Positions 13,200 through 25,370 of a stretch of DNA of 64,000 nt are shown piece by piece. Made by a program: the position numbers and the translations under genes. Below the pieces are notes generated by a model. It did no database searches, was not told where the DNA came from, and saw only the letters and a program-made list of their open reading frames with translations. The DNA is taken from contig NC_046673.1 of the NCBI RefSeq assembly GCF_003369915.1, forward strand, positions 15,856,001 through 15,920,000. Reading direction: 5' to 3'. The stretch comes from Drosophila miranda (Eukaryota; Arthropoda; Insecta; Diptera; Drosophilidae). Each line of letters begins with the position of its first letter. Positions within the stretch are counted from its first letter, which is position 1.

Positions 13200-16100
13200 A
13201 GAACAAATTTATCGTTAGGGTTGCTAGGTTTTTTATTTTTTTTTTTTAAGTACAGGGTTACAACTATCGTTAGGGTTGGGGCGTGTTCTTTATTGAACAT
13301 AGTTCTTATGAGTCGGGGGGCAATGCTCCATTCCGTATGATGCATCTATGCATCTATGTATTATTCGGATTCCATAGGTTCCATTGATCTGCTCCCGAAA
13401 CTGTGCTACAAAAATGAGAGGCTGCTAGAGAGCTCGGGGCATGGGGCATGCGGCTCTCGAATCGCAGAGATGAGATCCCAGGGCATGACCGGCAACTTTC
13501 CTCAATTTGTGTGAATGACTTGTGGAAGCGAATGGCATGGTAGAGGGGGGGGGCGGGCGAGTGGGAGTGGAGAGGACGGGAGTGCCAATGGCAATCAAAA
13601 CAGAAAAACAGATCGGAAGCCAGAGAAACGACGACAATCAATGTGCCGGATCATGGTGGAAATGTCAGGGGCTGGAATGAAGCTAATTTGTTGAATTTTT
13701 GTTGCAATGAAGCTTACAAAAAAAAAATTGAAATAGATGGGGGGGGGGAGGAGGAGGAGGAGGGTTGGGGTACAAAGAGAAACCTACGGCCAAAGAACGG
13801 TCAGAACGAAGCGAAGAAGCGAAGGGGGGAAAAACGGAATTGAATTTGACAGCTATTTATGGTCGGGGGTCGGGGGTCGTGGGTCGGTGGTCGGGGGCGA
13901 TCGACAGGTTCGAAATATGACAAAGAAACGGAATGGAATGGTATCAAAAGAAGCAATATCAAAATCTGTTGCAGCGTGGGTCGAGAGAGTGGTGGAGACG
14001 GGGAACGAGGAACGGGGAAGGGGAAGCTAGGGAAAAGTGTGGGAAATGCATTCTCAAAGTCCGGAAAAGACACCGGCAACAGAGCGGCAGAGCGGCTGGG
14101 CGGCTGATCGGCAGACAAAAGTGCCATTGTAACCGAAGGACGTTCGTTGCCCAAGGCAAGTGTGTGTCAACCCCGAAAAGATCTCCTCTGCTCTGGGTTC
14201 CCTACCAACTACCTGTCATTCCACCGTCCTCCGTCCCACGTCCGACGTTCCCTTTCCTGTCTGTCTTTCACTTTGTGGACTGTTACAATTTTAATGCGTG
14301 TCCGTTGCCGTTGCCGATGCCGATGCCTCCGTCAAACGGCATAATAAATGCATGCATGCGTGCGTCTTTTATCAATGAAAGAAAATAGCATAAAAATGGG
14401 CAACTAATGAATTTTCACCAAGCGCGATTCCTGCGGGAATCCCCCCAACCCCCAGCCCCACTTCACTTCTGTTCCACTCAGATATCTGTCCATGTTCCAG
14501 ACAGACACACAGAGACGCACAGACAGACTCCCATGGAAGCCACAAATATACTACGCACCACACCACACAACGACACGGCGAGCGGAAGGCACGTTAATCG
14601 CCAAAGCCTCAGCGAACCATCCACCCACCCAACCACCCAACCACCCACCCACCTAGCCATCCGGCACTCAACAAAAGGAAACTCAAACCGCAACACTCGA
14701 CCAGCCCCCCCCCCAGCCATCAGCCATCCCATGCCATGCCACCCGAAAAGCTATTCAACCAAATGTTGTATAAATGTAATTCAATACTTTTTTCAATCTT
14801 GTTTCTCCTCTCCTCTCCACTTCTCTCCACCCACTCCCTCGTTCTTAAAGCGAAAGAAGAAAAGCGAAATGAAATGAAACAAAAGGGAATGAGAATGTTG
14901 CTAGAATTGGTACGGCCCGAGTAGTACAACAAATTGGAAACACATTTTACCCTCCAATTACTTAAATACAATACACACTGCGATTGCTTTGGCCCCTGGA
15001 CACTGGGACCAGGGGCTGTAGAACATGTCCTGAAATCAAGGGAAGGCAACTTTTAAATGAATATACCATTAGGAATTGATCTATGGGTGGGTATTCTTTG
15101 GGTTTTGAATGGTTAGAGAGCCTTTAGCGGAAAGACTTGTATTTGTATATTTAAGGATTCTTTGGTTTGATTTGACTTACTTTTGGAAGTATTCAAATCT
15201 ATTTGTTCTCTCTTTCTCTCTTTCTCTCTGTCTCTGTCTAGTGGTTATTCCAGGGAGGAGAGGTCTCACAATTATTGAATCAGTTTCGGATTTGATGGTC
15301 CTTAGACCACTGTGCAAATGTACTACAACCTTACATGGTTCTTAGTATGTAAAAAGTTAAGAGAAATATCAGCATACGAGCCGAGCCTCCGGACTGGCTG
15401 TCAGTCGTCTGTCCTTCCGTCTGACAGTCCTGTCATGCACGCTTCACGCCAACAGGTCTCTAATTTCAGGTTCGCTGTCTGCGCCTCCTCCGGACCCGCC
15501 CCCCGGTTGTGTGTGTTTGTGTGTGCCCCGTGCATTGCCCCCTGTGTTGCCAATTTTTTGTGTCTATTGCCTTTTGCGTGTCATCAAAAAGGATGTGCCG
15601 TGCCCTCCATCCCCAGGCCAAACCCTGAATGGGTATGGAGGGGGTTCTGTGTACGCTAATAGATTTTCTATTACCCACAGCTTCCAGTTGTATTCCTCCT
15701 CCTTCCGTTCATATGCATGACCGAATTTCCATTTTACGCCCCGTTTTGTACGAGACTCGTCGCCGCATCGAACTTTTCCAACAACTCCCAGCGGAATCAA
15801 TGCAAAATTATTATTATCATTATTAAAGGAGTCGATGTCGGACAACCCCGCGCGTGTGGCAAATCCCGGTCGGGCCTAAATGCGTGTAATATGGCACATG
15901 TCCGACCCACTTCATTCATGCCAGCCCGCCCCCCCGTCATCATCAAACAAAAGCCGCAAGCGGCGACCGCAGCAGGAGCTGGCCTGGCCTCCTTCCTCCT
16001 CTGCGGCTTGTGGCTGGTCGCTGGTGGCTGTTGGCTGCCACACATGTCAATATTGGATTCAAAGATTTGCAGGGAAACTTAAATGGGTTACAGTGTGCCG

Positions 16101-17070
16101 TGCCACAGACTAGAAGGAATACCATGGTGGAGAGAAGACCGATCAAGTCGGTGCAGTGGTCGCTCAGAGAAGAGCGAACCATGAGGTTCCATCGGTTGTG
16201 CACACTGAGGAAAATGCCCTGAGTATCGAATAGTTACGCTCAGATATACAAATTCAGTACCGAGAGTGGAAATTCGAATAAGAAAATGTTTGCCTTATGG
16301 GAAAAGCATGCAAAAAGAGCGAGAGATACATATTTATGCCGTAGAACGTATGCGAACGAAACTGGCCGATATTAATCCGCACTGCTCGCATTCCGTTCGG
16401 GGTGATTCGAATCCGACTGAAGGCTCTAGTATGGGAAGACATGACTGGAGAGGTGTACCATCTCATGCTATCTGTCTCTCCTCGCAGCAAAGTTGTCCCA
16501 AAGTCTAATATCATAACACCTTAAACGAAATACCTGCAACCCTGCACTAAAATGCGCTCTGTGGGAAACCCCAAAAAAGGTCTGGCCAAACATTATGATA
16601 GACGATACTCCCATCACTGTTATGTGCGCTAACCTGCGAATGGTCAAAGTGCGGCCAGCTGATTGATTCGCGCATTTTTGCGCATTTACATTGTGCATTA
16701 ATGATTTATGAAACATACTATATTATAACAATAATAAGATTGGATCGGAACCTGTAGCTACTTTTACACTGTTGTTAGAGCCTGCAAGTGGCATGGGGCA
16801 CGCTTGGTTTCTGAGTATCTTCAATTTTCATTTATGTCGCCAATTTTCCCTAACCTCCTCTTTCTTACAGGTCATTCGTCAGTCGTGTCCTCCGCCTTTC
16901 CTTTCGCTACTCGCCAGCAGCGACCAGCAACGAGTGTTGTTTCTGTCCGTAGGCTCTTCTGAGAGGAGAGCGGGAGTTTCTCTGGTTAGACACTGCCTGT
17001 TTGCCCATGTCTCGCATCAATGGGAAATGCAACGAATTGGACACTGGACAATCCATGCAACTGCCATACA
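13200..17070. other. Gene-free stretch
   Basis: Between the 124-aa gene and the HINT pseudogene I see only low-complexity open frames (G-rich at about 13.55-13.9 kb, C-rich at about 14.6 kb, pyrimidine-rich at 15.2 kb). A polypyrimidine tract ending in TTACAG at about 16870 looks like a splice acceptor on the plus strand, but no supported exon follows it. Confidence 0.5.
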
Positions 17071-17082
17071 CAGGCCACACAG

Positions 17083-17275
17083 AAGAATCCCACTCATTTT
17101 GTGGTGATTCCAAGAAAGCCAATCGATCAGCTCTGCCTGGCAGAAGATGGAGGAGCTGGGCCTGAAGAAGGGCTATCGCGTGGTCGTCAACAATGGACAG
17201 CATGGAGCTCAGTCGGTGTACTAATTGCTCTTGCATTTCCTTGGCGGTCGTCAAATGAAGTGACCGCCTGGCTAA
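17083..17275 (+). pseudogene. Broken HINT1-type (HIT-domain) gene copy
   Basis: Translation from about 17083 gives a stretch ending PTHFVVIPRKPIDQLCLAEDG, which matches the middle of HINT1 adenosine 5'-monophosphoramidase. The frame then shifts by one base and continues at 17153 with ELGLKKGYRVVVNNG and HGAQSVY, also HINT1. Between the two blocks about 17 codons of the usual protein are missing. Where the catalytic HxHxH triad should follow SVY there is a TAA at 17222 and only the last His is kept; LLLHFLGGRQM then follows, and the usual Trp of the C-terminus is a TGA at 17261. The end PPG-stop is still present at 17264-17275. No first half of the domain is recognisable. A CAATAAA sequence lies about 50 bp downstream. 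I read this as a dead, 5'-truncated copy, possibly retroposed. Confidence 0.85.
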
Positions 17276-17432
17276 GAGCCAGATCCTGCCCCCCGTAGGC
17301 GGTAGAATCTCCGTCAGACATGTCAATAAATATAAATATAAATATAAAATATACTTAACACATATATTAAGATAATATGGCACATGTATCATGTGTGTAC
17401 ATATGTATATGAGGTTAATTAGAGTATTCAGT

Positions 17433-18200
17433 TCATTTCCCAAAGTCGACGGCTCTGTTCAAGAAATTGCGCAATTTTCCGTAATTTCGGCCCATTTCAG
17501 ACATTGCGTTTTGATCGCAGCAATTGATGAATATCTCCTCTGATCCCAATTGATAAGCAATGTTCCCAGAGCGACGCAGTCTGCGCTTGCGCAGCTTATC
17601 CAACATGGTGCCGACGACTAGGATAGGCACATTGAGACGGTTGCACATACGTTTCTGGCGGCTTTCGGTTATCTCGCGCAGTGGCCCGTAGATCCAGTCA
17701 TGCAAGTGGTCATGGGTCTCCATGTCTTGCATATTATACACCAAAATGATTCCGTCCATGTTCTTGTACAAGGGATTCCTGTCCACTCGATCATATGTCA
17801 CTGAGTCGTTCTTATCGTAGAACTCAACGAAATATAGCTCTTCGGGAGTGAGTGGCGATTGGGCTGAGCGGTCCGATGATGAGGTCGACGTCCACTCGGG
17901 TGTGAGTGGGAGGTGCGCCCTGGGGTACTCGTGCAGACGCGCTTGGACGGTCCACTCGCTGTCGGCAACGGTTCTAGAGGAACGTGTTGGCGTGATCGGG
18001 CTGCTAGCCAACAAGTTAGTCAAAGATGACTTTCCCACACCTAAAAATGTTTTCAAGTTTTAAGCTTCTGTCGACTGTAATCTATACGTGCGTATATCCT
18101 CACCTGGATCGCCCAATATCAGAATGCGAACCGTGCGCACATCCTCCACAATCTGCTGCAATTCCTGCTTTCGACGCTGCTTATTTGCCATTTTAGTCAT
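17433..18200 (-). CDS. Rab-like protein 3 family small GTPase
   Basis: Two coding exons, 18104-18200 and 17433-18040, joined over a 63-nt GT..AG intron, give 234 residues. The splice falls inside the P-loop, which reads GDPGVGKSSL at about residues 30-39 (G1). The rest follows the RABL3 layout: an inserted Ser/Thr/Pro-rich loop, then LYFVEFYD, then GIILVYNMQD, and a G4-like VGTMLDKL. RABL3 proteins use TKLD instead of NKxD at G4, so TMLD fits. The G3 site, WDxGG in RABL3, reads YDKND here and lacks the glycines. There is no C-terminal prenylation Cys; the protein ends DFGK. A second ATG is codon 4. The gene is divergent from Caf1-180, with 1.2 kb between the two starts. The likely D. melanogaster orthologue is the RABL3-like gene; I am unsure of its symbol. 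Confidence 0.85.
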
Positions 18201-18535
18201 TTTTTTAGTTTTGTTTCAGAACGGAAAGTAATTCGCAAGCTGTAGTTGTGTCGTGAATATTCATATATGGATATGTAGTGACAATCTGGCCGCCTCAATT
18301 AAGCAGTGACCTGCTTCGATTACAATTATTCCCGCTTAGCCAATGCACTTTTCGAATTAAAAACTTCACTGAATACAGAATACTGAATTTCAGCTCTAGT
18401 CTAGTGTTCAGTATCAATTGTTAACAAATTAGAAATTAAACTTAGTTTTATATTCATCCAAGCTTCGGTTTTAAATTTGGTTGGAGTAAAATTCAGATTA
18501 AAACTCGCATGGCTACGGTTTTTGCAACTTTTTTC

Positions 18536-18543
18536 TATCGATA
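18536..18543. promoter_or_regulatory. DRE palindrome TATCGATA
   Basis: A perfect 8-bp DREF site in the 1.2-kb divergent interval between the Rab-like gene and Caf1-180. DREF activates many DNA-replication genes in Drosophila, which suits a chromatin-assembly factor. The position is 340 bp upstream of the Rab-like start codon and 870 bp upstream of that of Caf1-180, so it could serve either. Confidence 0.5.
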
Positions 18544-19250
18544 GTGTTTCATTTTGAAATTGCTCAGCGATATTTCACTGGAAAACAAAAGCTGTTTTTT
18601 TTTTAAATATAATTTGCATTTGGAAATGGAAGTATTCCCGTCCATTCTGACTTCTGGGAGAGCAGTGCAGCACTTGCAATTCCGGACCATTCTTTCGAGA
18701 CGTGGGTGTCTGCGTGTTACATCCCACGAAAGCCCCAACCCCAACCCCAAACCCCAACCGCAACCGCCTCGCATCCAACACCCACCGCTTATACCATTGG
18801 ATAGTGCGGTGCGTGTTGGGTGCTTTTGAAATAAATTGTAATTCAATGGAATGTAATTCGCAGTCAGGCAGAAGTCGGGGAGCAGGCGGGTCTCTCGGAT
18901 CAGGTCACCATGTCAACGAGCCAAAGCCAAAAGGGGTTTCAGGCACAGAGACCGACAGGAGGGATGAGTAAAGAGAGTGGGAGTGGGGGTAGGGGTGTGC
19001 ATGGTGGTTGTGCCCGCTGGCGTCTCGTCGTCTCCCTTCACCACTTATCTGGGATTAGTAAAAACGCCACATTAAACTAAGTAAACAAATATTTGGCAGC
19101 TGGCTCAAAAAGGTACAAATAGTAATTACTAAAGTGTGTCGCCTGCAAGCAATCAAATTGATGCACTTATTTTTTTTTTACATTTGAATTCTAACGATCA
19201 CTTCAAATAATTGATCGCTAGCCAACACTGATCACCATTCGGACCATGCC

Positions 19251-19265
19251 TATCGATTCATCGAT
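19251..19265. promoter_or_regulatory. Paired DRE-like sites upstream of Caf1-180
   Basis: TATCGATT and ATCGAT lie within 15 bp, about 150 bp before the Caf1-180 ATG. They are DRE-core matches, placed where the promoter or 5' leader is expected. Function is inferred from motif and position. Confidence 0.5.
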
Positions 19266-19410
19266 CGTGCTCACGCAACAATTGGCGGCATTCCATGAGC
19301 GCAACTGCCATCACTTGTATATTTTCCGCGTTTTCCCAGCAACTACACACAAATAAACTGAGGAAAAGCGGCCAAATTACACAGGAAAAAGCATTAATAA
19401 ACGCTTGAAT

Positions 19411-22400
19411 ATGCCCGCCGGCACTCTCCAGACACCAAGCAGTAAACCTATTACCAAAGATGCGATTCAGAAGTCAGGGGAGCGCACTTGCACCACTGGC
19501 AGCAGTGGCAAGAAGCTGGTCCAGACACGTCTACCCTTCAAGCTGATCACCCCGGTGGCATCAACAGCCACTGGTGGCACATTAGCAGGATCAGGGGCAG
19601 GAGGAGCCCCCACCTCTGCTACGTCTTCCGGTACTTCGGCCCTGCCCGATGGAGATGCCCTGGCATCGGAAGAGTCGCCGCTGCCGAAGGAGCCGCGCAA
19701 GCGAAGACTCTCGTACAGCGAGGAAAAGAGCAGCAATGATGACACCTCGGAGCTCGAACAGCAGCGGCGCTCCAACAGCAAAGAGAACCTGGCCGTGGGC
19801 GTGGCTGGGGCTGCGGCTGTGGGAGCTGCTAAGAAGTCGAAGATCTTGGAAGTGCTGGACATGGCCGAGGAAATTATTGAACTGGACGACGATGACGACG
19901 CAGACGAAGACATTGATGAGAAGGAGAAGCCCGAGGAGAAGAAATCCTCAGCTCCAGCTCTGGCTGGTGCCAAAGCGAAGATTCAGATCAAGCCGAAGGC
20001 GAAGCCCAAGCCCAAGCCCAAGACCAAGCCCGGAAAGAAGGCCCCTTCATCGCCCATACAAATCAAGCTGCCGCTGCTGAGCAAACGCGGCTCCAAGCGC
20101 CGAAAATCTGTTAAGGAATCGGAGGCAGCAACCCCCAAAGAGACTGCCCCCTCGACAGCGACAGCGGTGCCAGTCGATTGCGACTCGACTGATGACGATG
20201 ATGATGCTAAAGTCATTGCCGAGAAGCGGATGAAAGTGCGGCTGCCCAAAGGCAAGAAGGATCCAGAAGCAGCAGCAGAAAAGAGACAGAAAGATGGGAA
20301 AAAGCCAGAAGCAGAGGAGAGCAAGGAGGAGGAGACAAAGACAAAGGTAAACGGAAACAAAAACGACCAGGAGGAGGTGCTTAACGCGGTGGAGAAGATC
20401 ACGGCGGAGGTGCTACAAACTGTGGAAGAGATTACGGAGGAGAAGAATATCAAGGAGCAGAAGAACAGAGGACAGAAAACAGAACCGAAGACCAAGGATG
20501 CCCAAACATTAACAAGCAGCAAGCAGGAGGATCAGCAAAAGGCTGAAAAGAAAAAGACACCGAATGCCAAGAAGCACGACTCCAAATCGTTGGAAAAAAG
20601 TACAAAAGAAGAAACCGAGCTGAGCACAGAGCGGGCCACAAAGGAGGATTCCTCCCTGAAGGAGAATGTGAGCAAAGCGGATCTGGAGGTGACGGAGAAG
20701 AGCAGCAAGGAGCAAGACCAGCAATCGGGAGTGCAGCAGAACAGCCACAAAGAGGAGAAGCAAACGACAGATGAGAAAAGAGAGGATGAGACAGAAAACA
20801 AGGACGATTCCCCCGACGATGATGAGGTTACGATCCTCTCTAGCAGCGACAGCGACCGCGAGAAGTCCGATCAGTCCAGCACCGACCATGAGATGGAGAT
20901 GGACACCGACACACCCGACAGGAGGGCGAACGGAGGCAAGGGGAAGGCTTCCAGAAGAAAGAGCGTCCATGACATGGACGGTGTCGACGGTGGCGGAGAC
21001 CTGAAGGGCCAGGCGCTGACGCCCAAGCAGCAGCGACTGTTTGAGCAGCGGCGCAAGGCGCGCGAGGAGAAGGAGCACAAGCTGCAGGAGGAGCGCCGCC
21101 TCAAGCAGCAGGAGAAGGAGCAGCGCGAGCAGCAGCGCAAATTGGAGCGTGACCAGAAGGAGGAACAGCGACGCAAGGAACGCGACGAGAAGGAGGAGCA
21201 GCGGCGCAAGGAGCGCGAAGAAAAGGAGCGCAAGCGCCAGGCCGAGGTGGACTCGAAGAACGAGGAGAAGCGCAAGCGCAACGAGGCCAAGGAGGAGGTG
21301 CAGCGCAAGCGGGACGAGGAGAAGCGCCGCAAGGAGCACGAGAAGGAGGAGGCCGAGCAGAAGAAGAAGCGCGCCGCCGAATCCTTCACCAAGTTCTTTG
21401 TCCAGAAGCAGCCCAAGGGCCCAGGCACAGGCGACGCCTCCGCCGCCACGCTGGAGCAGGAGCACACCAGCTGCGAAAGCACCAAAATGAGCTGCCAGTC
21501 GCTGGCCTTCCGTCCCTTTCAGGTCAAGGACGACATGTTGCTGGCCCCCGTCGTGAGGGCCTCCCTTGGCGGCCAGCAGCGCTCCCAGCTGGATGGCCTT
21601 TTCCGCGAGCGCAATGAGGATGCATCGTCGGAGGAGGAGGAGCCCGAGGACATAGGCCGCCGCAAGCGCCCCAACCGCGTCCAGCTGTACCTCGCGGAAC
21701 TGGCAAAAGGGACACGCCAGCCGCTCAAGATGCAGCGCGACATTCGGCTGCAGCGGCGCACCAAAGAGGAGGAGAGCGAGGAGGAGGTCCAGGTGATAGG
21801 TAGGCGCATAATCAGTCCATCTCCAGCCATCGTTGTAATCTCACACCCACTGCCCACTCCTTTCAGATGATCTGACCAATGCCGGAACGCCAATTGTGCA
21901 GGAGGAGCAGGCCAAGCAGATGCCCAGGATGCGGGCCAAGTATCTGATGTTTGCCGACAATCGTCGGCCTCCCTACTACGGCACCTGGCGCAAGAAGAGC
22001 CAGTCCATCTGCGCCCGTCGCCCCCTGGCCCAGGACAAGGTAAGTCCACCCCAATCCAGTCCAATCGATCCTTCTGAAGCAGAATAAACGTTCCTCCCGG
22101 ATATAGGTGCACTTTGACTACGAAGTTGACTCGGACTGCGAGTGGGAGGAGGAGGAGCCGGGCGAATCGCTGAGCGCCAGCGAGGACGAGAAGGAGCGCG
22201 AGTCCGAGGAGGAGTCCGAAGAGGAGTACAACGAGTGGTATGTCCCCCATGGCCATCTCAGCGACGAGGAGCTGCAGAACGATGGCGAAATGGATGACGG
22301 GCATACGCGCGAGGCCCAGAAGGCCAAGCTCCAGGTCCTGCAGCAGGAGTTCGCCCAGGAAATGAAGAAACAGACCAGGAAGATCAAGCCACGGCTCCTC

Positions 22401-23243
22401 GGCCCCGTCTGGCTGGACGAGAACGGCAACAAGTCGCAGCTGTGTCCGCCCGTCTTCATTCAGACCATCGACATGTACGGCAGCTGGCAACTGGAGCCGA
22501 TTAGCCTGGAGCCGCCGCCGGAGGCGGTGCGGGAGGAGGCGACTAGCACCGCCCCTCCCAGCCCCCTGCAGCTGGACGAGCGGCTGCTGCAACAGCTGGT
22601 GCGGCTCACGCATGGAAATCGCAACGCCAAGGCCTTCCTGATCTCTGAATACCTGGAGTACCTGAAGACGCAGACCAGCCAGGAGGCGCAGCTGCTGCCG
22701 TCGAAGGCCCTGATCCGCGAGAAGTTCGATGAGCTGGCCACCTGGTCGACAATGGAGCTATCCACCCCAGACGCCGCAGCGGGCAGCAGTGCCAAGAAAT
22801 CGAAGAAGCCCAAAAAGCGCCTCTGCTGGATGGTCGGCCCCGAGATGCTCGAGAAGTTCCAGCTGGCCGAGCTCTCGGTGCAGAACCAATGGGAGTACAC
22901 GCTCACCCCCAAGATCACCGAATCGGAGACTCCACCACAGCACGAGCTCAGTCCCCCCGCCGAGCCCGAGGTACCGGCCAAGCAGGACAAGGAATCGCCG
23001 GTGGCCCCCGTGGACGCTTCGAGCACGCCCAGCACTCCGACGCAGGTAGCCCCTAAGAAGCGGGTCGCCCTGATATCCGGGCCCCGGGAACTGCCCAGCC
23101 CCGCCGCCTCGAAGAACGGCCTCATCAGTCAGTTCCTGCGCCGCCAGAGCGATGCGAGCCCCAGCACCAAAGCGAGTCCGAAGAGGCCCACAGCCAAGGC
23201 CAGTGCGGCGGAGTCGGAGGTGGTGCTGCTGCTCTCCGACTAG
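19411..23243 (+). CDS. Caf1-180: Chromatin assembly factor 1 large subunit (p180/CHAF1A)
   Basis: Large subunit of CAF-1, which deposits H3-H4 on newly replicated DNA through PCNA. Exons 19411-21799, 21867-22039 and 22107-23243 join in phase to give 1232 residues, close to the fly protein's length. The open frame runs 6 bp further upstream, but the first ATG is at 19411. Visible parts: an N-terminal PIP-box (QTRLPF at residues 38-43); long acidic and Lys-rich low-complexity stretches; the KER domain of Lys/Glu/Arg coiled coil at about 535-655; a second PIP-like SFTKFF at about 660; the ED region beginning YLMFADNRRPPYYGTW in exon 2 and running on as VHFDYEVDSDCEWEEEE in exon 3; and a C-terminal winged-helix region at about 1015-1070 (LVRLTHGNRNAKAFLISEYL). 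Introns are 67 nt each. Everything expected of the family is present and unbroken. Confidence 0.96.
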
Positions 23244-25370
23244 TAATCCTCTACCTTAAGTAATCCTCTCACTCGACAACTGCCTTATGAAATGGCCAAT
23301 GGGACACATCGCCTGTTTTTAGTTTTACTTTGTCTCTTTCGTAGCATTATTAATTTTTGTTTGCTCATAAGTTACCATATAATCGTTTAAAAGCCCCGAT
23401 GTACGTTTTACTTGTATATCCCCACTCGCAGTACTCTATATCCTAGCGCATCTGTAGATCTGTTCTGCGGAATGGTTGGTCGAAACGTATGTATTCCCGA
23501 TCTGTAATTATTCCCCTACGAAGTAGATCAATTGAAATGATCCTGTCGAATCATAAATGCAGCATACACATATGCGTAATTATATTTTTTAGCATTAAGA
23601 CAAATACGAACTGGCTTTTACTGTCAATCCTTGGGGGTGACATGTATTTTCATGTTCGGTCGATGGCCAATAGGTTCCTTGAGTCTCGACTCGGTTGCAT
23701 AGCTTCAGCCGCCAGCCTTCGCTTGTGCGTGTCGAGCATTCATGTGGGAGCGAAGGACTTGGTGCAAAGGATAACAATTTGGAATTTATTTTTAAAACTT
23801 GTTTGTTTATTCTTTTTTTAATTTTCATGTGTCTTTTTTTGTGTTTTTTGTTGTTTGTTTTTGTATTAATTTAATTATTAAATATACAATTAGTTAATCA
23901 GCCACAATAACTTTTTGTCGGGCATCTTAACTAATTGTATATATATATATAGGTGAGTGAGAGTGTGTGTACCTGTTTCTCTGTTCCTCTGTCTTTCCGA
24001 GTCTGTGGCTGTGTCTGTGGTGTGCTGTGTGCTTTTTGTTGTCTTTAAAAACGTGGACTGTAAAAACATTCCATCTACATTTATTTACGATTTATTCATA
24101 AATTATTGCTAGTGTTTAGTCGATGTTTAATTGTTTCCATTCCATTCCTCTCATTTCGTTCCATTTCATTTTGTTTTTCCCCTAAATAATACCAATACCA
24201 ATGCCCAATCCCATATATATTCCATATATCCCTTCCCACAAAACCCCCCCCTGCTAACCGCAGCCAAAAGTTCGCTAAGCTAACTAAGAGACTCGTTTCG
24301 AGAGCGTTGCATTGTGAGAAAATCTCAGGATCTACACCAAACAAAAAAAAAATAGCTAGTTATTTTTGAAATAACTGGAGGGCGGATGCAGGCAGAGTGT
24401 GGACTGAGGACTGAGGATCGAGGACCGCGTGGGGGAGGGGACTTTCTCACAATGCTATCAATGATATTCCAGATCACACACATACATATGCATATACATC
24501 TAATACACATATGCATCGTTATCGTTATCGTTATATTATATATAATAAGGCAAATATGACGAGGGTCGAGAGTTTGAATCATGTAAATGTGAGGAAAACA
24601 CGTATCCAAGTAAGGTTCTCATTTTGTTTGTGTATACAGTACGTTTCAGCAATGTAGGGCAGGTTCAGGCAAAAGGTAAACCGAATCATGCTTCGTGTTT
24701 ATTCAAAAACTGAGCGAAGATCAGGCGGTGCCAGAGCCAGAACTATCAGAACCAGAGCTAAACACTGGGAACACTTTAACAGAAACACTAAAACTGTACA
24801 CTAATAAACAAGAGGTTCAGGACGAACGAACGGAAACCAATAATTAAGCTAATTTAAATCCGAACAAAAAATAATATGGTCAAGTTGGGGGCGTCGGGCT
24901 TGAAACGCACTGTTTTGGGTGTGGTGTGTGGGGCATTTGATGTGTGTGTTTGTGTATATTGTCACAGAAACCAGTCGATTTGGGGATGGAGCACACAGAC
25001 TAAAACGGACTTGTCTGCTGCCATCGCTTCAAGTGCAACGAAAATGTTAATTTAAGTACTTAAAAAGAAGAATAAGGTGTGTGTGTGTGTGTGTGTGTCA
25101 GTGTTAGAGTGTCGTGTCTGTCGTATATGATAAGCGTTTTGTTGTTGTCAAAGTTACTCTTCTTTCAAGTTGTTTTTTGGTCGTCTTATCCTTTCACGGT
25201 CACTCATCCGTATCTCCGTTTCCGTCCTCTTCGTCTGCATCGGCATCTGCGTCTGCATCTGCGTCTCGGTCTTCGTCCGTTTTCTCATCACTCAGATCGG
25301 AATCTGGATCAAAATCTGGATCTGGATCGGGATCGGGATCGGAAGCAGTATAGCCGCCATCTCGAGTGCG
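23244..25370. other. Convergent 3' region of Caf1-180 and Crag
   Basis: This 2.1-kb interval lies between two stop codons that face each other. It must hold both 3' UTRs. I see AT-rich DNA, an (AT)n run near 23940, (GT)n at about 25078-25098, and GATCGG/TCTGGA hexamer repeats at 25290-25340. TTTATT hexamers (AATAAA on the minus strand) at about 23804, 24080, 24092 and 24698 are candidate Crag polyadenylation signals. The GT and GATCGG runs just past the Crag stop would lie in its 3' UTR. No further gene is seen. Confidence 0.55.

Noticed and set aside
16400..16420. GATTCGAATCC resembling a tRNA B box
   Set aside because: No matching A box, acceptor stem or anticodon arm at the correct spacing.
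17020..17298. 92-residue frame read as a functional gene
   Set aside because: It contains HINT1 similarity only in its middle and loses it at a frameshift; the remaining HINT1 sequence is in another frame with stops, so it is a pseudogene.
19405..19410. Upstream TTG start for Caf1-180
   Set aside because: Two codons upstream of a proper ATG; nuclear fly genes start at ATG.
20509..21465. 318-residue Leu-rich open frame antisense to Caf1-180
   Set aside because: It is the complement of the Lys/Glu/Arg codons of the KER domain, which read as Leu/Ala/Val backwards. No start context or homology.
21519..22613. 364-residue minus-strand frame across Caf1-180 exons
   Set aside because: It runs through both Caf1-180 introns on the opposite strand and has no recognisable domain; a codon-bias shadow.
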